From WTFY01 sp965203725 (GTDB lineage Bacteria; Pseudomonadota; Gammaproteobacteria; UBA4575), in assembly GCA_965203725.1 (NCBI GenBank), contig CBDBDH010000003.1:186001-250000 (forward strand): a stretch of DNA of 64,000 nt, written 5' to 3'. Position numbers and translations under genes: made by a program. The notes under the pieces are model-generated. The model had not been told where the DNA came from, did no database searches, and saw nothing but the letters and a program-made list of their open reading frames with translations. Below are positions 18,094 through 26,561 of this stretch, piece by piece (position 1 is the stretch's first letter; every line of letters starts with the position of its first letter).

Positions 18094-18339
18094 CTTCCCT
18101 GACGATGCCATCCGGTCTTCGGTGCAATCCGCGGGCTCTCGCCCGATGAATCGCGGTGTGCGTTGCAAAGGCCACAGGAACCGGTGGTTCGCAGGGGCTG
18201 CATCGCTGAGCCGTACTGTTGCCCGGAAAGTGTACCCTGACAGGTGATGCCCCATGTATAATTTTGGAAATTTGCCTTATACTTTATCGTCTTATGTTCG
18301 GCTGAACAGGAAAGGCAAGCACACTGTCGGAGGTGGATA

Positions 18340-18966
18340 ATGCCCCAGAAAAGTACAACGGAAGCCAAGTCCGCAGTTCCAGAGCAACTGGACCAGGAAG
18401 CGTTGAATCGCTGGTTTGATGAAAGGCTGGAGCAAAAGCTGCAGGAACGCGAAGAGGCCAGGACACCGCAGCTGTCGCTGATCGCGACCAAGGGAACGCT
18501 GGACATGGCGTATCCTCCTTTCATTCTTGCGTCAACCGCCGCGGCGATGGGGTGGGAGGTTTCGTGTTTTTTCACTTTCTATGCGCTGGGCCTGCTGAAG
18601 AAGGACCTGGACCTGGAGGTTTCTCCGCTGGGCAACCCGGCCATGCCGATGAAAATGCCATTTGGCCCGGACTGGTTCCAAAGCATGGAATGGAACATAC
18701 CGAACGCGCTCAGCACGAATCTTCCGGGCTTTGAGAAATTTGCAACCCTGATGATGAAGCAAACCATCAAGGAGAGGGGAGTCGCCAGCATCCAGGAATT
18801 GCGCACCCTTTCCCTGGAGGCCGATGTCAAGATGTTCGCCTGCCAGATGACGGTGGACCTGTTCGGTCACGAAAAAGAGGATTTTATCGACGAGGTCGCC
18901 GGCTGGGTCGGGGCCGCCTCGTTTTTGCCGCAAGCGCAAAAATCCGATATCTGCCTGTTCATCTGA
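18340..18966 (+). CDS. DsrE2-like sulfur-transfer protein (DsrE/F family)
   Basis: Protein of 208 residues related to DsrE2, a group found beside sulfur-oxidation genes. An acidic/basic coiled segment (residues 18-42) leads into LSLIATKGTLDMAYPPFILASTAAAM in shortened form: strand, loop and helix of the DsrE fold. SCFFTFYALGLLKKD and KMFACQMTVDLFG follow; the Cys in the latter is in the position of the conserved sulfur-binding Cys. DsrE-type proteins bind persulfide sulfur. The central hydrophobic helix may associate with the membrane, as reported for DsrE2. It opens the sulfur/redox block. Confidence 0.8.
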   Translation: MPQKSTTEAKSAVPEQLDQEALNRWFDERLEQKLQEREEARTPQLSLIATKGTLDMAYPPFILASTAAAMGWEVSCFFTFYALGLLKKDLDLEVSPLGNPAMPMKMPFGPDWFQSMEWNIPNALSTNLPGFEKFATLMMKQTIKERGVASIQELRTLSLEADVKMFACQMTVDLFGHEKEDFIDEVAGWVGAASFLPQAQKSDICLFI

Positions 18967-19034
18967 CCGGGCGCAAGCAGGCTCATCCGCCCGCCCTGCG
19001 TGATCGCCGCGCGGTTGCATGAGTCCTACCGCAG

Positions 19035-19469
19035 CTAGGCCACCTTGATCTGCTGGATGATGGCGTGCCTGTTGTCGGTGATGTCGGCAAGCGTGTACTG
19101 GTCCAGCGTGTCGATGAAGGCATTCAGGGCATCCCCGAGAATGTGCTTCAGTCGGCATGCCTTGACAATCGTGCACTTTCCCTCGGGATTGAAGCATTCA
19201 ACGATAAAGAAATCCTTTTCCGTGCTGCGGATCACTTCGCCGATCAGGATCTCATCAGGCCGTTGTGCCAGTTCGATCCCTCCGCCCTTGCCCGGGGTGC
19301 TGTTGATATAGCCGGCTTGCCCCAGCTTGTGTACCACGACACGGACGTGGTGTACGGAGATGGAGTACGCTTCGGCAAGCTGGGAAATGGTTGTCAGCTC
19401 CCCGCTTGGCTTGCATGCCAGGTAGATCAGGACCCGGAGTGCATAGTCAGTAAATTTTGTAACTCGCAT
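19035..19469 (-). CDS. Rrf2-family regulator, NsrR-like
   Basis: DNA-binding repressor of 144 residues with the Rrf2 winged helix (MRVTKFTDYALRVLIYLA, then LAEAYSISVHHVRVVVHKL). Three cysteines at 92, 99 and 105 in VECFNPEGKC and KACRLK match the [Fe-S] cluster ligands of NsrR, which senses nitric oxide. It is divergent from the monoheme cytochrome gene at 19624, with an AT-rich palindrome between them. It may control that gene and the neighbouring redox genes; a sulfur or redox signal instead of NO is possible. Confidence 0.85.
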   Translation of the reverse strand: MRVTKFTDYALRVLIYLACKPSGELTTISQLAEAYSISVHHVRVVVHKLGQAGYINSTPGKGGGIELAQRPDEILIGEVIRSTEKDFFIVECFNPEGKCTIVKACRLKHILGDALNAFIDTLDQYTLADITDNRHAIIQQIKVA

Positions 19470-19544
19470 GAGTTGACCCTACCATATTGTTCTACAAGCA
19501 AATCCTGTCACAAAAATGATGGTGATTCCGGTAATTCTAAAAGT

Positions 19545-19574
19545 CTATAAAATATAGATCATATAGAGTATAAT
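19545..19574 (+). promoter_or_regulatory. Candidate promoter with palindromic operator
   Basis: CTATAAAATATAG (19545-19557) is a perfect inverted repeat. TATAAT follows at 19569-19574, 50 bases before the cytochrome start. The palindrome covers the place where the -35 box would be, so a bound repressor such as the divergent NsrR-like protein could block it. No match to the standard NsrR site was seen. Confidence 0.4.
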
Positions 19575-19623
19575 CGATTTGTCAGCAATTGATAGATCGA
19601 TCGATAAAAGAAGGAGGAGCAAA

Positions 19624-20136
19624 ATGAAAAAGCGCAACTACCTCTTTGCGTTGTTTATTTCTATCAGTACGGCGCTGGTTTTGATACACGATGCCATCGC
19701 TGGGGACCCGGCTGTGGAGCGTACCCGTGATCAGGTTCACATGCTTGACACCCTTTACAAAACAGCCGTTGTTCTGATTACCGATAAATACGTGACTGAC
19801 CCTTCCGTATTTTCCGCTGCGAGCGCAGCCGGCGCGCTCTTTCAAACCATGAAAGAGAACGGCTTCCACGAAGTTCGTCTGATCGGGCTTACTGATGTCT
19901 TGATCAACCCGGCCGTCAACAATCCACAGGATGCTTTTGAGGAAGAGGTCAAGCACAAACTGCTGGGCGGAGAAGCCACTCATGAAGAAGTGGTTACGAT
20001 CGACGGCAAACGTTACCTGCGCATGGCGACAGCAGTCCCTGTCGTGATGGAAAGATGCGTAATGTGCCATGCAAACTTCAAGGGAGTCGAAGGTGCGATT
20101 GGTTCACTGGTGTATAAAGTGCCGCTGATCGAATGA
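19624..20136 (+). CDS. Periplasmic monoheme c-type cytochrome (DUF3365-like)
   Basis: Exported heme protein of 170 residues. A signal peptide (residues 1-26, cut near AIA) is followed by a mainly helical sensor-like domain and a single CVMCH heme motif at residues 145-149. The layout, with the heme near the C-terminus after NGFHEVRLIG and TIDGKRYLRMATAVPV, matches c-type heme proteins of the DUF3365/Tll0287 group. It probably binds a small ligand or passes electrons. AAGGAGGAG precedes the ATG. A strong terminator directly downstream makes it a single-gene unit. Confidence 0.8.
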   Translation: MKKRNYLFALFISISTALVLIHDAIAGDPAVERTRDQVHMLDTLYKTAVVLITDKYVTDPSVFSAASAAGALFQTMKENGFHEVRLIGLTDVLINPAVNNPQDAFEEEVKHKLLGGEATHEEVVTIDGKRYLRMATAVPVVMERCVMCHANFKGVEGAIGSLVYKVPLIE

Positions 20137-20155
20137 CGCAGTTTCATCTCGCATG

Positions 20156-20184
20156 AAAAAAGGGGGCTTATGGCCCCCTTTTTT
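20156..20184 (+). terminator. Rho-independent terminator
   Basis: AAAAAAGGGGGC and GCCCCCTTTTTT form a 12-base stem around a short loop, ending in a T run. It is symmetric enough to serve the convergent genes on both strands (the cytochrome and fccB). Confidence 0.92.
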
Positions 20185-20207
20185 GTTTCAGCGCAGACTT
20201 GCCGGTA

Positions 20208-21491
20208 CTAGCCGAACATTTCGGCGGTCATGTTCTTGAACCAGCTGTACGCATAGTGCACCTCGCGTCGAAGTGCTTCCGGAGTGGCATCAGAGGGCGT
20301 CAGGCCTCCTCCGACCTTGTTGATCTTGGACCGGTCTTCCGCCAGTTTGTAGACGGCCACCACCGAGATCCCGTAATCCGGTGCGATGATGCTGTAGCAG
20401 GCATTCGCATAGGAATTGATTCCGGGCTCTTTCTCGTGCAGGTGATGAACGATCGCCGTTGCGCATACCTTGGCTTCGGTGCTGGCTGCGTATCCGGACT
20501 TGGGCAGGCCACTGATGATGCCGGCATCCCCGATGATGTGGATGTCCTTGTGCTTCTTCGATTCAAACGTACCCAGGTCGACCGGGCACCAGCCTGAATC
20601 GTCCGTCAGGTCGGCGTCATGCGCGATCTGCGCTGCCTTTTGCGGCGGGATGATATTGGCGACCGAGACCTTGTGGTCGTCGAAGTCGGTGCTGACCTTC
20701 ATGGCCTTGACATCGACCGCCTTCACTCCACCTCCGGTATCGGCGCCGGGGACCCATTCGATCATGTCTCCGTACACCTTCTTCCAGCCTTGCGTGAACA
20801 AGCCCTGTTTTGAGAACTTGTCCTTGGCATCCAGGATCAGAATCTTGGATTTCGGCTTGTGATGTTTCAGGTAGTGTGCAATCTGCGCGGCACGCTCATA
20901 CGGTCCCGGCGGGCAGCGGAACGGATTCCCGGGCGGTGCCAGCAGCACCACTCCGCCGTCATCCATGGACTCGATTTGCTTTCTCAGCAAGGCAGTCTGT
21001 GAGCCAGCGATCCACGCATGCGGCATGACCTCGGCCCCAGCCTCGTCATAGCCTTCGATGGCCTCCCATTTGAGTCCAATGCCGGGGGACATGACGAGCC
21101 GGTCATACCCCAGGGTCGTGCCATTGGCTGTTTTCACCTTGTGGGCCACCGGATCGATCATCACGGCCTTGTCCTGGACGACCTTGATTCCATGCGAGGC
21201 CAGCTTGTCGTATCCGAACTTGATCGTGGAGATGTCACGATCCCCGCCGATCACCTCGTTGCTCATGAAACAGGTGTGATGATGCGGTTTGGCTTCCACG
21301 ATCGTCACCTCAATGGATGAATCCGCTTTCGCAATGTACTTGGCGGCAATCGTGCCTCCGACTCCAGCGCCGATCACGACCACTTTCTTTTTAGCGGCCC
21401 CTGCAATATGGGGGAACCCAAATCCCACGGAGCCCAGCGCAAAAGTACTGCCGGTGCCCTTTAGAAAATTTCTTCTGGTAAGTTTTGACAT
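20208..21491 (-). CDS. fccB: Flavocytochrome c sulfide dehydrogenase, flavoprotein subunit
   Basis: Periplasmic FAD enzyme that oxidises sulfide, 427 residues, passing electrons to the heme subunit FccA. A Tat signal (RRNFLKG) is followed by the FAD-binding GAGVGG at 41-46. Cys74 in HHTCFMSNEVIGGDR matches the cysteine that holds FAD covalently in the family. Cys193 (FRCPPG) and Cys365 (NACYS) match the redox-active disulfide pair. The start at 21491 is eight bases after AGGAG. It lies 31 bases after fccA and is transcribed with it. Confidence 0.95.
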   Translation of the reverse strand: MSKLTRRNFLKGTGSTFALGSVGFGFPHIAGAAKKKVVVIGAGVGGTIAAKYIAKADSSIEVTIVEAKPHHHTCFMSNEVIGGDRDISTIKFGYDKLASHGIKVVQDKAVMIDPVAHKVKTANGTTLGYDRLVMSPGIGLKWEAIEGYDEAGAEVMPHAWIAGSQTALLRKQIESMDDGGVVLLAPPGNPFRCPPGPYERAAQIAHYLKHHKPKSKILILDAKDKFSKQGLFTQGWKKVYGDMIEWVPGADTGGGVKAVDVKAMKVSTDFDDHKVSVANIIPPQKAAQIAHDADLTDDSGWCPVDLGTFESKKHKDIHIIGDAGIISGLPKSGYAASTEAKVCATAIVHHLHEKEPGINSYANACYSIIAPDYGISVVAVYKLAEDRSKINKVGGGLTPSDATPEALRREVHYAYSWFKNMTAEMFG

Positions 21492-21522
21492 GTTCATTTC
21501 TCCTGCGATCTCGAGCGCTGCG

Positions 21523-22188
21523 TTATTTCTGGCTGGCGTAAAACTGGATGAGGTCAGCGACTGAGCCGTCACCGTAGGCTGCATGCGCATCCTTCATCTG
21601 CTTTTTCATCTTCTTCGGCATGGCCCGGTCACCACTGGCGAAGTCCGCCATGGTGTACTCAAGATAGGGGATCCATTGCCCGGCCAGCACACCCGCATCG
21701 TCCTCTGCGGAACTGCCGCCATTCTCATGGCATTTCTCGCAGTGATTCTCATGAATCTCTGCACCTGCTTTCGCCTGTTTCTTGTTCACATCCTGCTCGG
21801 CGGCCTGGAAGGGCAGGCTTGCAAAATGCTTGGCGAGGATTTTGATCTCGGCTTCGGAATAGCCTTTGGCGATCCGGTCCATGACGGTTGAGGTTCGTGC
21901 AAAGAATTCCACGTCCTCAAGTTCAGGATCGGCTTCGATGATGGCCTCGACCTTGTCCTCGTCGTTGTCGTATTTATAGGCCAGCATCGCGGCGATGATG
22001 TAAATTTCCGACATCCCTGAGATGGTGGGGGTTGCGGGTCCATCACTGATACCACCAGGCCCATGGCAGCCCAGACACGTGTCAGAAAGCATGGACGGGC
22101 TTGCAGTTTCTCCGGCTAGGGCTGTACTGAAAGGCAGCAGTACAAGTACACAGAAAAGAAGCGTCTCGCGAACGAGTTTATGCAACAT
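21523..22188 (-). CDS. fccA: Flavocytochrome c sulfide dehydrogenase, diheme cytochrome subunit
   Basis: Periplasmic partner of FccB, 221 residues with a cleaved signal peptide ending near ALA. Two heme c motifs are present: CLGCH (38-42) and CEKCH (150-154), in two cytochrome domains, each followed by possible Met ligands. It receives electrons from the flavin and hands them to soluble carriers. AGGAGG stands before the ATG. fccA precedes fccB, the usual order. Confidence 0.93.
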   Translation of the reverse strand: MLHKLVRETLLFCVLVLLPFSTALAGETASPSMLSDTCLGCHGPGGISDGPATPTISGMSEIYIIAAMLAYKYDNDEDKVEAIIEADPELEDVEFFARTSTVMDRIAKGYSEAEIKILAKHFASLPFQAAEQDVNKKQAKAGAEIHENHCEKCHENGGSSAEDDAGVLAGQWIPYLEYTMADFASGDRAMPKKMKKQMKDAHAAYGDGSVADLIQFYASQK

Positions 22189-22326
22189 GGTTATCCTCCT
22201 ATCCCAAGCATCAGCATCATCGATATCCGCACACCGAACGCTTGAGAACCTTCAGTGCAGCTGGTATCGAAATTATTTTGTGCACATAGTAGCACAGTAC
22301 ATCCCTTGCTTTTAGGCCCATTCAGC

Positions 22327-22863
22327 CTAGTTCAGGGCGACCTCCTCGGCCGAGTCGGGCTTTTTGGGCATCTTGTGGGCTACGCCCTTGTGGCAATCGA
22401 TACAGGTCTTCCCCCGCGTCTCCGCATTTTTGTGTTTTTTTCGGGCCGAGCGGTCCTGTTCCTTGAGATCCATCGCCGCAATGGTATGGCATGACTGGCA
22501 TTCGCGGGAATCCGTTTTTTCCATGCGCGCCCAGACCGCGTTCGCCATCGTCCACCGGTACTGCTCGAACTTTTGCTCGTCGTCGATGGTGCCGAGAATT
22601 TCATGCCACACGTCCTTGGCCGCACGCAGCTTGGCATACATCTTGGGACCCAGCGAGTGGGGCACGTGACAATCCGAGCATCCGGCCCGCACACCGGATA
22701 CGTTCGTGTAATGGGCGCTTTCCATCCACTCTTTCTGAACCCACTGCATCGAGTGGCAAGAGGTACAGAATTCAGTGCTGTTGGTAGCTTCGAGTACGAC
22801 GGATGAGGAGGTTGCGGCGACTGCTCCGAGGATCAGCAGAATTATGGCGGCGGCAAATTTCAA
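22327..22863 (-). CDS. Membrane-anchored tetraheme cytochrome c (NapC/NirT-like)
   Basis: A 178-residue cytochrome with one N-terminal helix and four CxxCH motifs: CTSCH (33), CSDCH (62), CQSCH (122) and CIDCH (154). This is the NapC/NirT layout; members exchange electrons between the quinol pool and periplasmic partners. The start codon is TTG at 22863 with GGAG nine bases upstream. It lies 138 bases upstream of fccA on the same strand, so it may link sulfide oxidation to the quinone pool. That link is inference from position. Confidence 0.88.
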   Translation of the reverse strand: MKFAAAIILLILGAVAATSSSVVLEATNSTEFCTSCHSMQWVQKEWMESAHYTNVSGVRAGCSDCHVPHSLGPKMYAKLRAAKDVWHEILGTIDDEQKFEQYRWTMANAVWARMEKTDSRECQSCHTIAAMDLKEQDRSARKKHKNAETRGKTCIDCHKGVAHKMPKKPDSAEEVALN

Positions 22864-22993
22864 GCAACGATCTCCACGGTGGCCCAGCCTCGAAATAAGC
22901 TAATGACAGGGTAAGTGGTAAGAAAGTATACTGGATTACGGTATCAAATCATACGATCCCGCGGGGACTTGAGTACGCTGAAAACCTACTGAA

Positions 22994-24001
22994 ATGCACC
23001 GAACAATTGCTGTTTTGATAATTGTCTTCATCGCCTGGCCGGTCACGCTCAGTGCGGAGACTCCAGACCCGTCGGGTGCTTCGGATTCATCTCAGCCGGG
23101 CGCGGCAGATTCCCCTGACAGCGGCCCGGGGTCCCGGGCAGCACCGAAGAGCGCGCCCTCCATGCCGGCGAACAACTGGCTTGCAATGTCGGGATCGAAT
23201 TTCAGTCCATTTCATCCCATGAACATGATGAACCCTGCCATGTACATGAACATGATGCATCCCATGGCGGGCATGGCCAGCCCGATGCTCAACTACCCGG
23301 TCGATGCCATGACCCAGATGCAGTTCATGGACATGATGATGCGGTCTATGGACCCGCATATGATGTTCGGCATGTTCGGTCAGACGAGCCAGGCCTACAG
23401 GGAAGGGCAGGTACCGGAGCGTCTGCCCGTGATCCCCATTCCGGGATTCCCGACGCAGAGTTACCGGCCCTGGCCCGTGAACAAGGTATCCCCGGGAGTG
23501 TCGCGGGAAGCGAAGAAAAATGCATTTCAAACCGCGATGGCAGTAAGCCCGCTTTCCATGCGCGACATGATCAGCATCATGGCCGACAAGATTCCGGTGG
23601 ATGAAAGCGTTTCCTGGGATGATGCCGTGGAGGCCATGAAGCTTCGGGCCAATGAAATCAACTTCAAGTTTGTAGGCTCCAGCCCCTTGTGGAAGGAAAT
23701 TGAAGCGGTCACGGGCCAGCCTTCGGCAAGAGTCGAGATGTTCCGGTTTTGCGATGCTGCGACGGCACGCAAGATCCTGGATGTGGTTCCCGAGTTCGTG
23801 ATATTCCTTCCCTGCATGATCGCATTGATCGAGGACGGAGACGGGAAGCTGTGGGTCATGACGCTGGACTGGGATGTGGGGTGGATGGATTTCGCACAAA
23901 ACACGAATTCGCACCTGAGCAAGGATTTGCGCGAAGACGCGGTAAGAATCCGTGAGGCCATCGCGTTCATCATGGAAGGCGCGGCCACGGGAGAGTTTTA
24001 G
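22994..24001 (+). CDS. Exported Met-rich protein with DUF302-like C-terminal domain
   Basis: A 335-residue exported protein. A signal peptide (1-22) is followed by a Ser/Pro/Asp linker, then a Met-rich region (about 75-130) with MNMMNPAMYMNMMHPM and related MxxM clusters. The C-terminal part (about 200-330) looks like a DUF302 domain: VEMFRFCDAATARKILDV, FLPCMIALIEDGDGKLWVM. Closely spaced Met residues are typical of Cu(I) sites, but here they come in Asn-Pro repeats. The same MMNPAMYMNMM block recurs in the next gene, 40 bases downstream, so the pair is likely an operon and partly duplicated. Function unknown. Confidence 0.7.
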   Translation: MHRTIAVLIIVFIAWPVTLSAETPDPSGASDSSQPGAADSPDSGPGSRAAPKSAPSMPANNWLAMSGSNFSPFHPMNMMNPAMYMNMMHPMAGMASPMLNYPVDAMTQMQFMDMMMRSMDPHMMFGMFGQTSQAYREGQVPERLPVIPIPGFPTQSYRPWPVNKVSPGVSREAKKNAFQTAMAVSPLSMRDMISIMADKIPVDESVSWDDAVEAMKLRANEINFKFVGSSPLWKEIEAVTGQPSARVEMFRFCDAATARKILDVVPEFVIFLPCMIALIEDGDGKLWVMTLDWDVGWMDFAQNTNSHLSKDLREDAVRIREAIAFIMEGAATGEF

Positions 24002-24041
24002 CTCAAGTAATTTCAACCAGACGAACCGGAAGGTATTTGAA

Positions 24042-24719
24042 ATGTCATTTAAAAACAGGTTGTACCGATCGGTCACATGCGTGGCCTGCCTATTGATTGT
24101 AAGTTTTGCAGGCCTGCACGCCGAAGAAGCTCCGCAGGCGCAGCCTGCCCCGGGCAGCACGGAAAGCATGACCGCCGCCATGCAAAAATCCATGGACCCC
24201 AATGTGTGGACACAGATGATGGGTATGATGATGAATCCGCAGCAGTCATCCCCGATCGCCACCTGCGCACTGTGTCACGAGGGTGCAGACGTGGCGCGCT
24301 ACCAGAAAGACTACGGGCCCATGATGGATGCCATGTGGGAGCCCTACAAGGCCATGATGAACCCGCACATGATGAGTTCCATGATGAATCCGGCCATGTA
24401 CATGAACATGATGTACCCGATGATGGGCATGATGGGCCCCATGATGGGTATGATGGGGCCGATGATGAATCCGATGGGAATGATGAACCCCATGGGAATG
24501 GGAATGATGAATCCGATGGCGATGATGAACCCCATGACCATGATGTACCCGATGATGGGCATGATGGGCGGTATGCCGCACGGCAGCGGGAGTCCCATGA
24601 TGCCGCCGGGGGCAGGGCAGGCGCCCAACGCCCAGCAGCAAAAGCAGTGGTTTGATCAGTGGTCTGAGATGATGAAGAACTTCATGCCAGGCACCGAATC
24701 TTCCAGCCCGCAACAATAG
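24042..24719 (+). CDS. Exported Met-Asn-Pro repeat protein with one heme c motif
   Basis: A 225-residue exported protein with an extreme Met content. A signal peptide (1-28) precedes a segment with MDPNVWTQMMGMMMNPQ and then the heme motif CALCH at 75-79. Residues 105-190 are a nearly uninterrupted series of MMNP, MGM and YPM units. The C-terminus is polar and Gln-rich. GGAAGG lies before the ATG at 24042. No known family was recognised; a heme or copper protein, or a structural protein of the envelope or of sulfur globules, are all possible. A hairpin follows the gene. Confidence 0.7.
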   Translation: MSFKNRLYRSVTCVACLLIVSFAGLHAEEAPQAQPAPGSTESMTAAMQKSMDPNVWTQMMGMMMNPQQSSPIATCALCHEGADVARYQKDYGPMMDAMWEPYKAMMNPHMMSSMMNPAMYMNMMYPMMGMMGPMMGMMGPMMNPMGMMNPMGMGMMNPMAMMNPMTMMYPMMGMMGGMPHGSGSPMMPPGAGQAPNAQQQKQWFDQWSEMMKNFMPGTESSSPQQ

Positions 24720-25051
24720 TTCAGACCTGGCGATTGGCCCGTACCGTCAGGTACGGGAGCGGCGGCGCATTGTCTCGCGATCGGTTGTGATACGGCAGGA
24801 ATCGAAGCTTTACTTGGCGTCTTATATCCAGCACATAAGTCTTTGTATTTCCAGCTTTGATTGAAAGGAAAAAATCTTGGAGACATCCTGTCCGCTTGAC
24901 CGTGCAGGCTAGAATCTGTATAGAGTTGGCTGCCTGCGAAGTGCAGCTCGAATGCAATTTGCACGTTGCGGCAGGCCGCCTGGTGTGGTGAATTTGGAGG
25001 GCTCTCATTGTATACTTGTAAGCTGCCTTAACCGACCTGACTCTAGACCCC
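24720..25051 (+). other. Region between the Met-rich pair and the transporter
   Basis: 332 bases without a gene. A perfect hairpin at 24739-24758 (CCCGTACC and GGTACGGG, loop GTCA) stands 20 bases after the Met-rich stop and could end or protect its transcript, though no T run follows. The rest probably holds the transporter promoter; no clear boxes were assigned. Confidence 0.5.
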
Positions 25052-26197
25052 ATGGAAGAATTTTCTAACCTTCATTTGGTAGCCTTGTTGGGTTTTATTG
25101 TCGCCAGCATATTTGGATTTGTTGGCAACAAGACCCATTTCTGCTCGATGGGGGCAATCAGTGACGTTATCAACATGGGTTCGAAGGGGCGCATGGGTGC
25201 CTGGTTTCTTGCGATCGGCATCGCGATCCTGGGGGCGCAGTTCCTGTTCATTCAGGGCCTGGTGGATTTGAATGCCTCGATCTACCTGTCGCCCAACCTG
25301 TACATACTCAGCTATATCCTCGGTGGCATCCTGTTCGGTGTGGGCATGACGCTTGCCGCAGGCTGCGGCCAGCGCAACCTGATCCGGATCGGCGGTGGAA
25401 ACCTGAAAGCCCTGGTCGTGATCCTCGTGCTGGGCATCACGGCCTATACGACCATGCGCGGGCTATTGGCCCTGGTGCGGCTGAACTGGGTATATGCCGT
25501 CAATGCGGACCTGACCAACCAAGGTCTCCAGGACCAGGGCCTGATCAGCTACATGGGAGCGCTTCTGAAACTGGAGAGTACGGAGTGGCTGCGCAAGATC
25601 ATCGGGCTTCTGGTTGCGGCAGGGTTCATCACCTATGCCTTCAAGCACAAGGAATTCAGGAACAGTTTCGACAACATCGTTGCCGGGGCAGTCATCGGCA
25701 CATGCGTGGTGGCCGCGTGGTACATCACAGGGTATCTGGGCCAGGATGATTTTGATCCCGTCACGCCCCAGGGGATGGCGTTCATCGGCCCGACCGGCAA
25801 TGCCATCAGCTACCTGATGACCTTCACGGGAGCCCAGATCAATTTCGGTATTGCCGTGGTCCTGGGAATGGTGGTCGGTTCCTTTCTCTATGCCGTCCTG
25901 TCGAACTCATTCAGGATAGAAACCTTCAGCAACCGGTCTGAAATGATCAGCCACCTGGTCGGCGCCGTACTCATGGGCTTTGGAGGCGTGCTCTCGTTTG
26001 GCTGCACGATAGGGCAGGGCGTCACGGGCATGTCCACGCTGGCCATGGGGTCCATCCTGGCGTTTGCCTCGATCATTTTCGGAAGCGCCCTCACCATGAA
26101 GGTCCAGTATCATATTCTGGATGAGAAGGGATTTATGGAGGCGTTGAGCACCTCGCTTTCGGAACTGCTGCTTCCCTGGAGAAAGCAGGCGACCTGA
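25052..26197 (+). CDS. YeeE/YedE-family transporter (TsuA-like)
   Basis: Inner-membrane protein of 381 residues with about nine or ten hydrophobic segments, of the DUF395 family whose member TsuA/YeeE imports thiosulfate. The conserved cysteines are visible in THFCSMGA, LAAGCGQRN and SFGCTIGQG; in the family these line the path that hands thiosulfate across the membrane. Its position next to soxYZ and fccAB supports a sulfur-compound substrate. It is convergent with soxZ, 25 bases away. Confidence 0.87.
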   Translation: MEEFSNLHLVALLGFIVASIFGFVGNKTHFCSMGAISDVINMGSKGRMGAWFLAIGIAILGAQFLFIQGLVDLNASIYLSPNLYILSYILGGILFGVGMTLAAGCGQRNLIRIGGGNLKALVVILVLGITAYTTMRGLLALVRLNWVYAVNADLTNQGLQDQGLISYMGALLKLESTEWLRKIIGLLVAAGFITYAFKHKEFRNSFDNIVAGAVIGTCVVAAWYITGYLGQDDFDPVTPQGMAFIGPTGNAISYLMTFTGAQINFGIAVVLGMVVGSFLYAVLSNSFRIETFSNRSEMISHLVGAVLMGFGGVLSFGCTIGQGVTGMSTLAMGSILAFASIIFGSALTMKVQYHILDEKGFMEALSTSLSELLLPWRKQAT

Positions 26198-26222
26198 GCG
26201 CGGCCCGCCCGCCGCAGACAGG

Positions 26223-26540
26223 CTACTTGATCTGGGTTTCTCCGGCTCCCGAGCCGCCCTGGTTGTCCACCCAGCTGATCCTGACGGTATCGCCCGGCTT
26301 GCCGCCGTCAAATTCAAATGACCAGTACGGGTTCTTGGAAATACCCGTGCCCCATTCGGCGCTGATGATCATTTCACCATTGAGTTCTGCTTTGACTTCC
26401 TTGATGAAGTGCGCCGGGACCAGCTCCCCGGTATCGGGATCTTTTCTGCTCCCTGATTCCATGACGTGGTACATGATGGCCTTGACCGTGGTTTTGCCAT
26501 CTTTCACTTTCGCCCTGATCTTCATTGGTTTTTGAGCCAT
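26223..26540 (-). CDS. soxZ: Sulfur carrier subunit SoxZ
   Basis: Periplasmic immunoglobulin-like partner of SoxY, 105 residues. The sequence has the SoxZ features MKIRAKVKDGKTTVKA, SGSRKDPDTGELVPAHFI and the C-terminal VRISWVDNQGGSG. SoxZ holds SoxY, which carries sulfur substrates on a cysteine. It has no signal peptide of its own and is normally co-exported with the Tat-exported SoxY. AGAGGA precedes the ATG; soxY ends 21 bases upstream. Confidence 0.95.
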   Translation of the reverse strand: MAQKPMKIRAKVKDGKTTVKAIMYHVMESGSRKDPDTGELVPAHFIKEVKAELNGEMIISAEWGTGISKNPYWSFEFDGGKPGDTVRISWVDNQGGSGAGETQIK

Positions 26541-26561
26541 TTTTCCTCTGCTCCCCTGGGT

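Noticed and set aside
17976..18575. A 199-codon minus-strand frame across tRNA-Glu
   Set aside because: It crosses a clear tRNA gene and the start of the DsrE2 gene and has no family features.
24400..24560. Possible CRISPR-like or satellite repeat from periodic ATGATG units
   Set aside because: The period follows the coding frame of Met, Asn and Pro codons and lacks conserved repeats with unique spacers.
24246..24716. A His-rich 156-codon minus-strand frame
   Set aside because: The His and Gly pattern is just the antisense reading of ATG and CCC repeats of the Met-rich gene.
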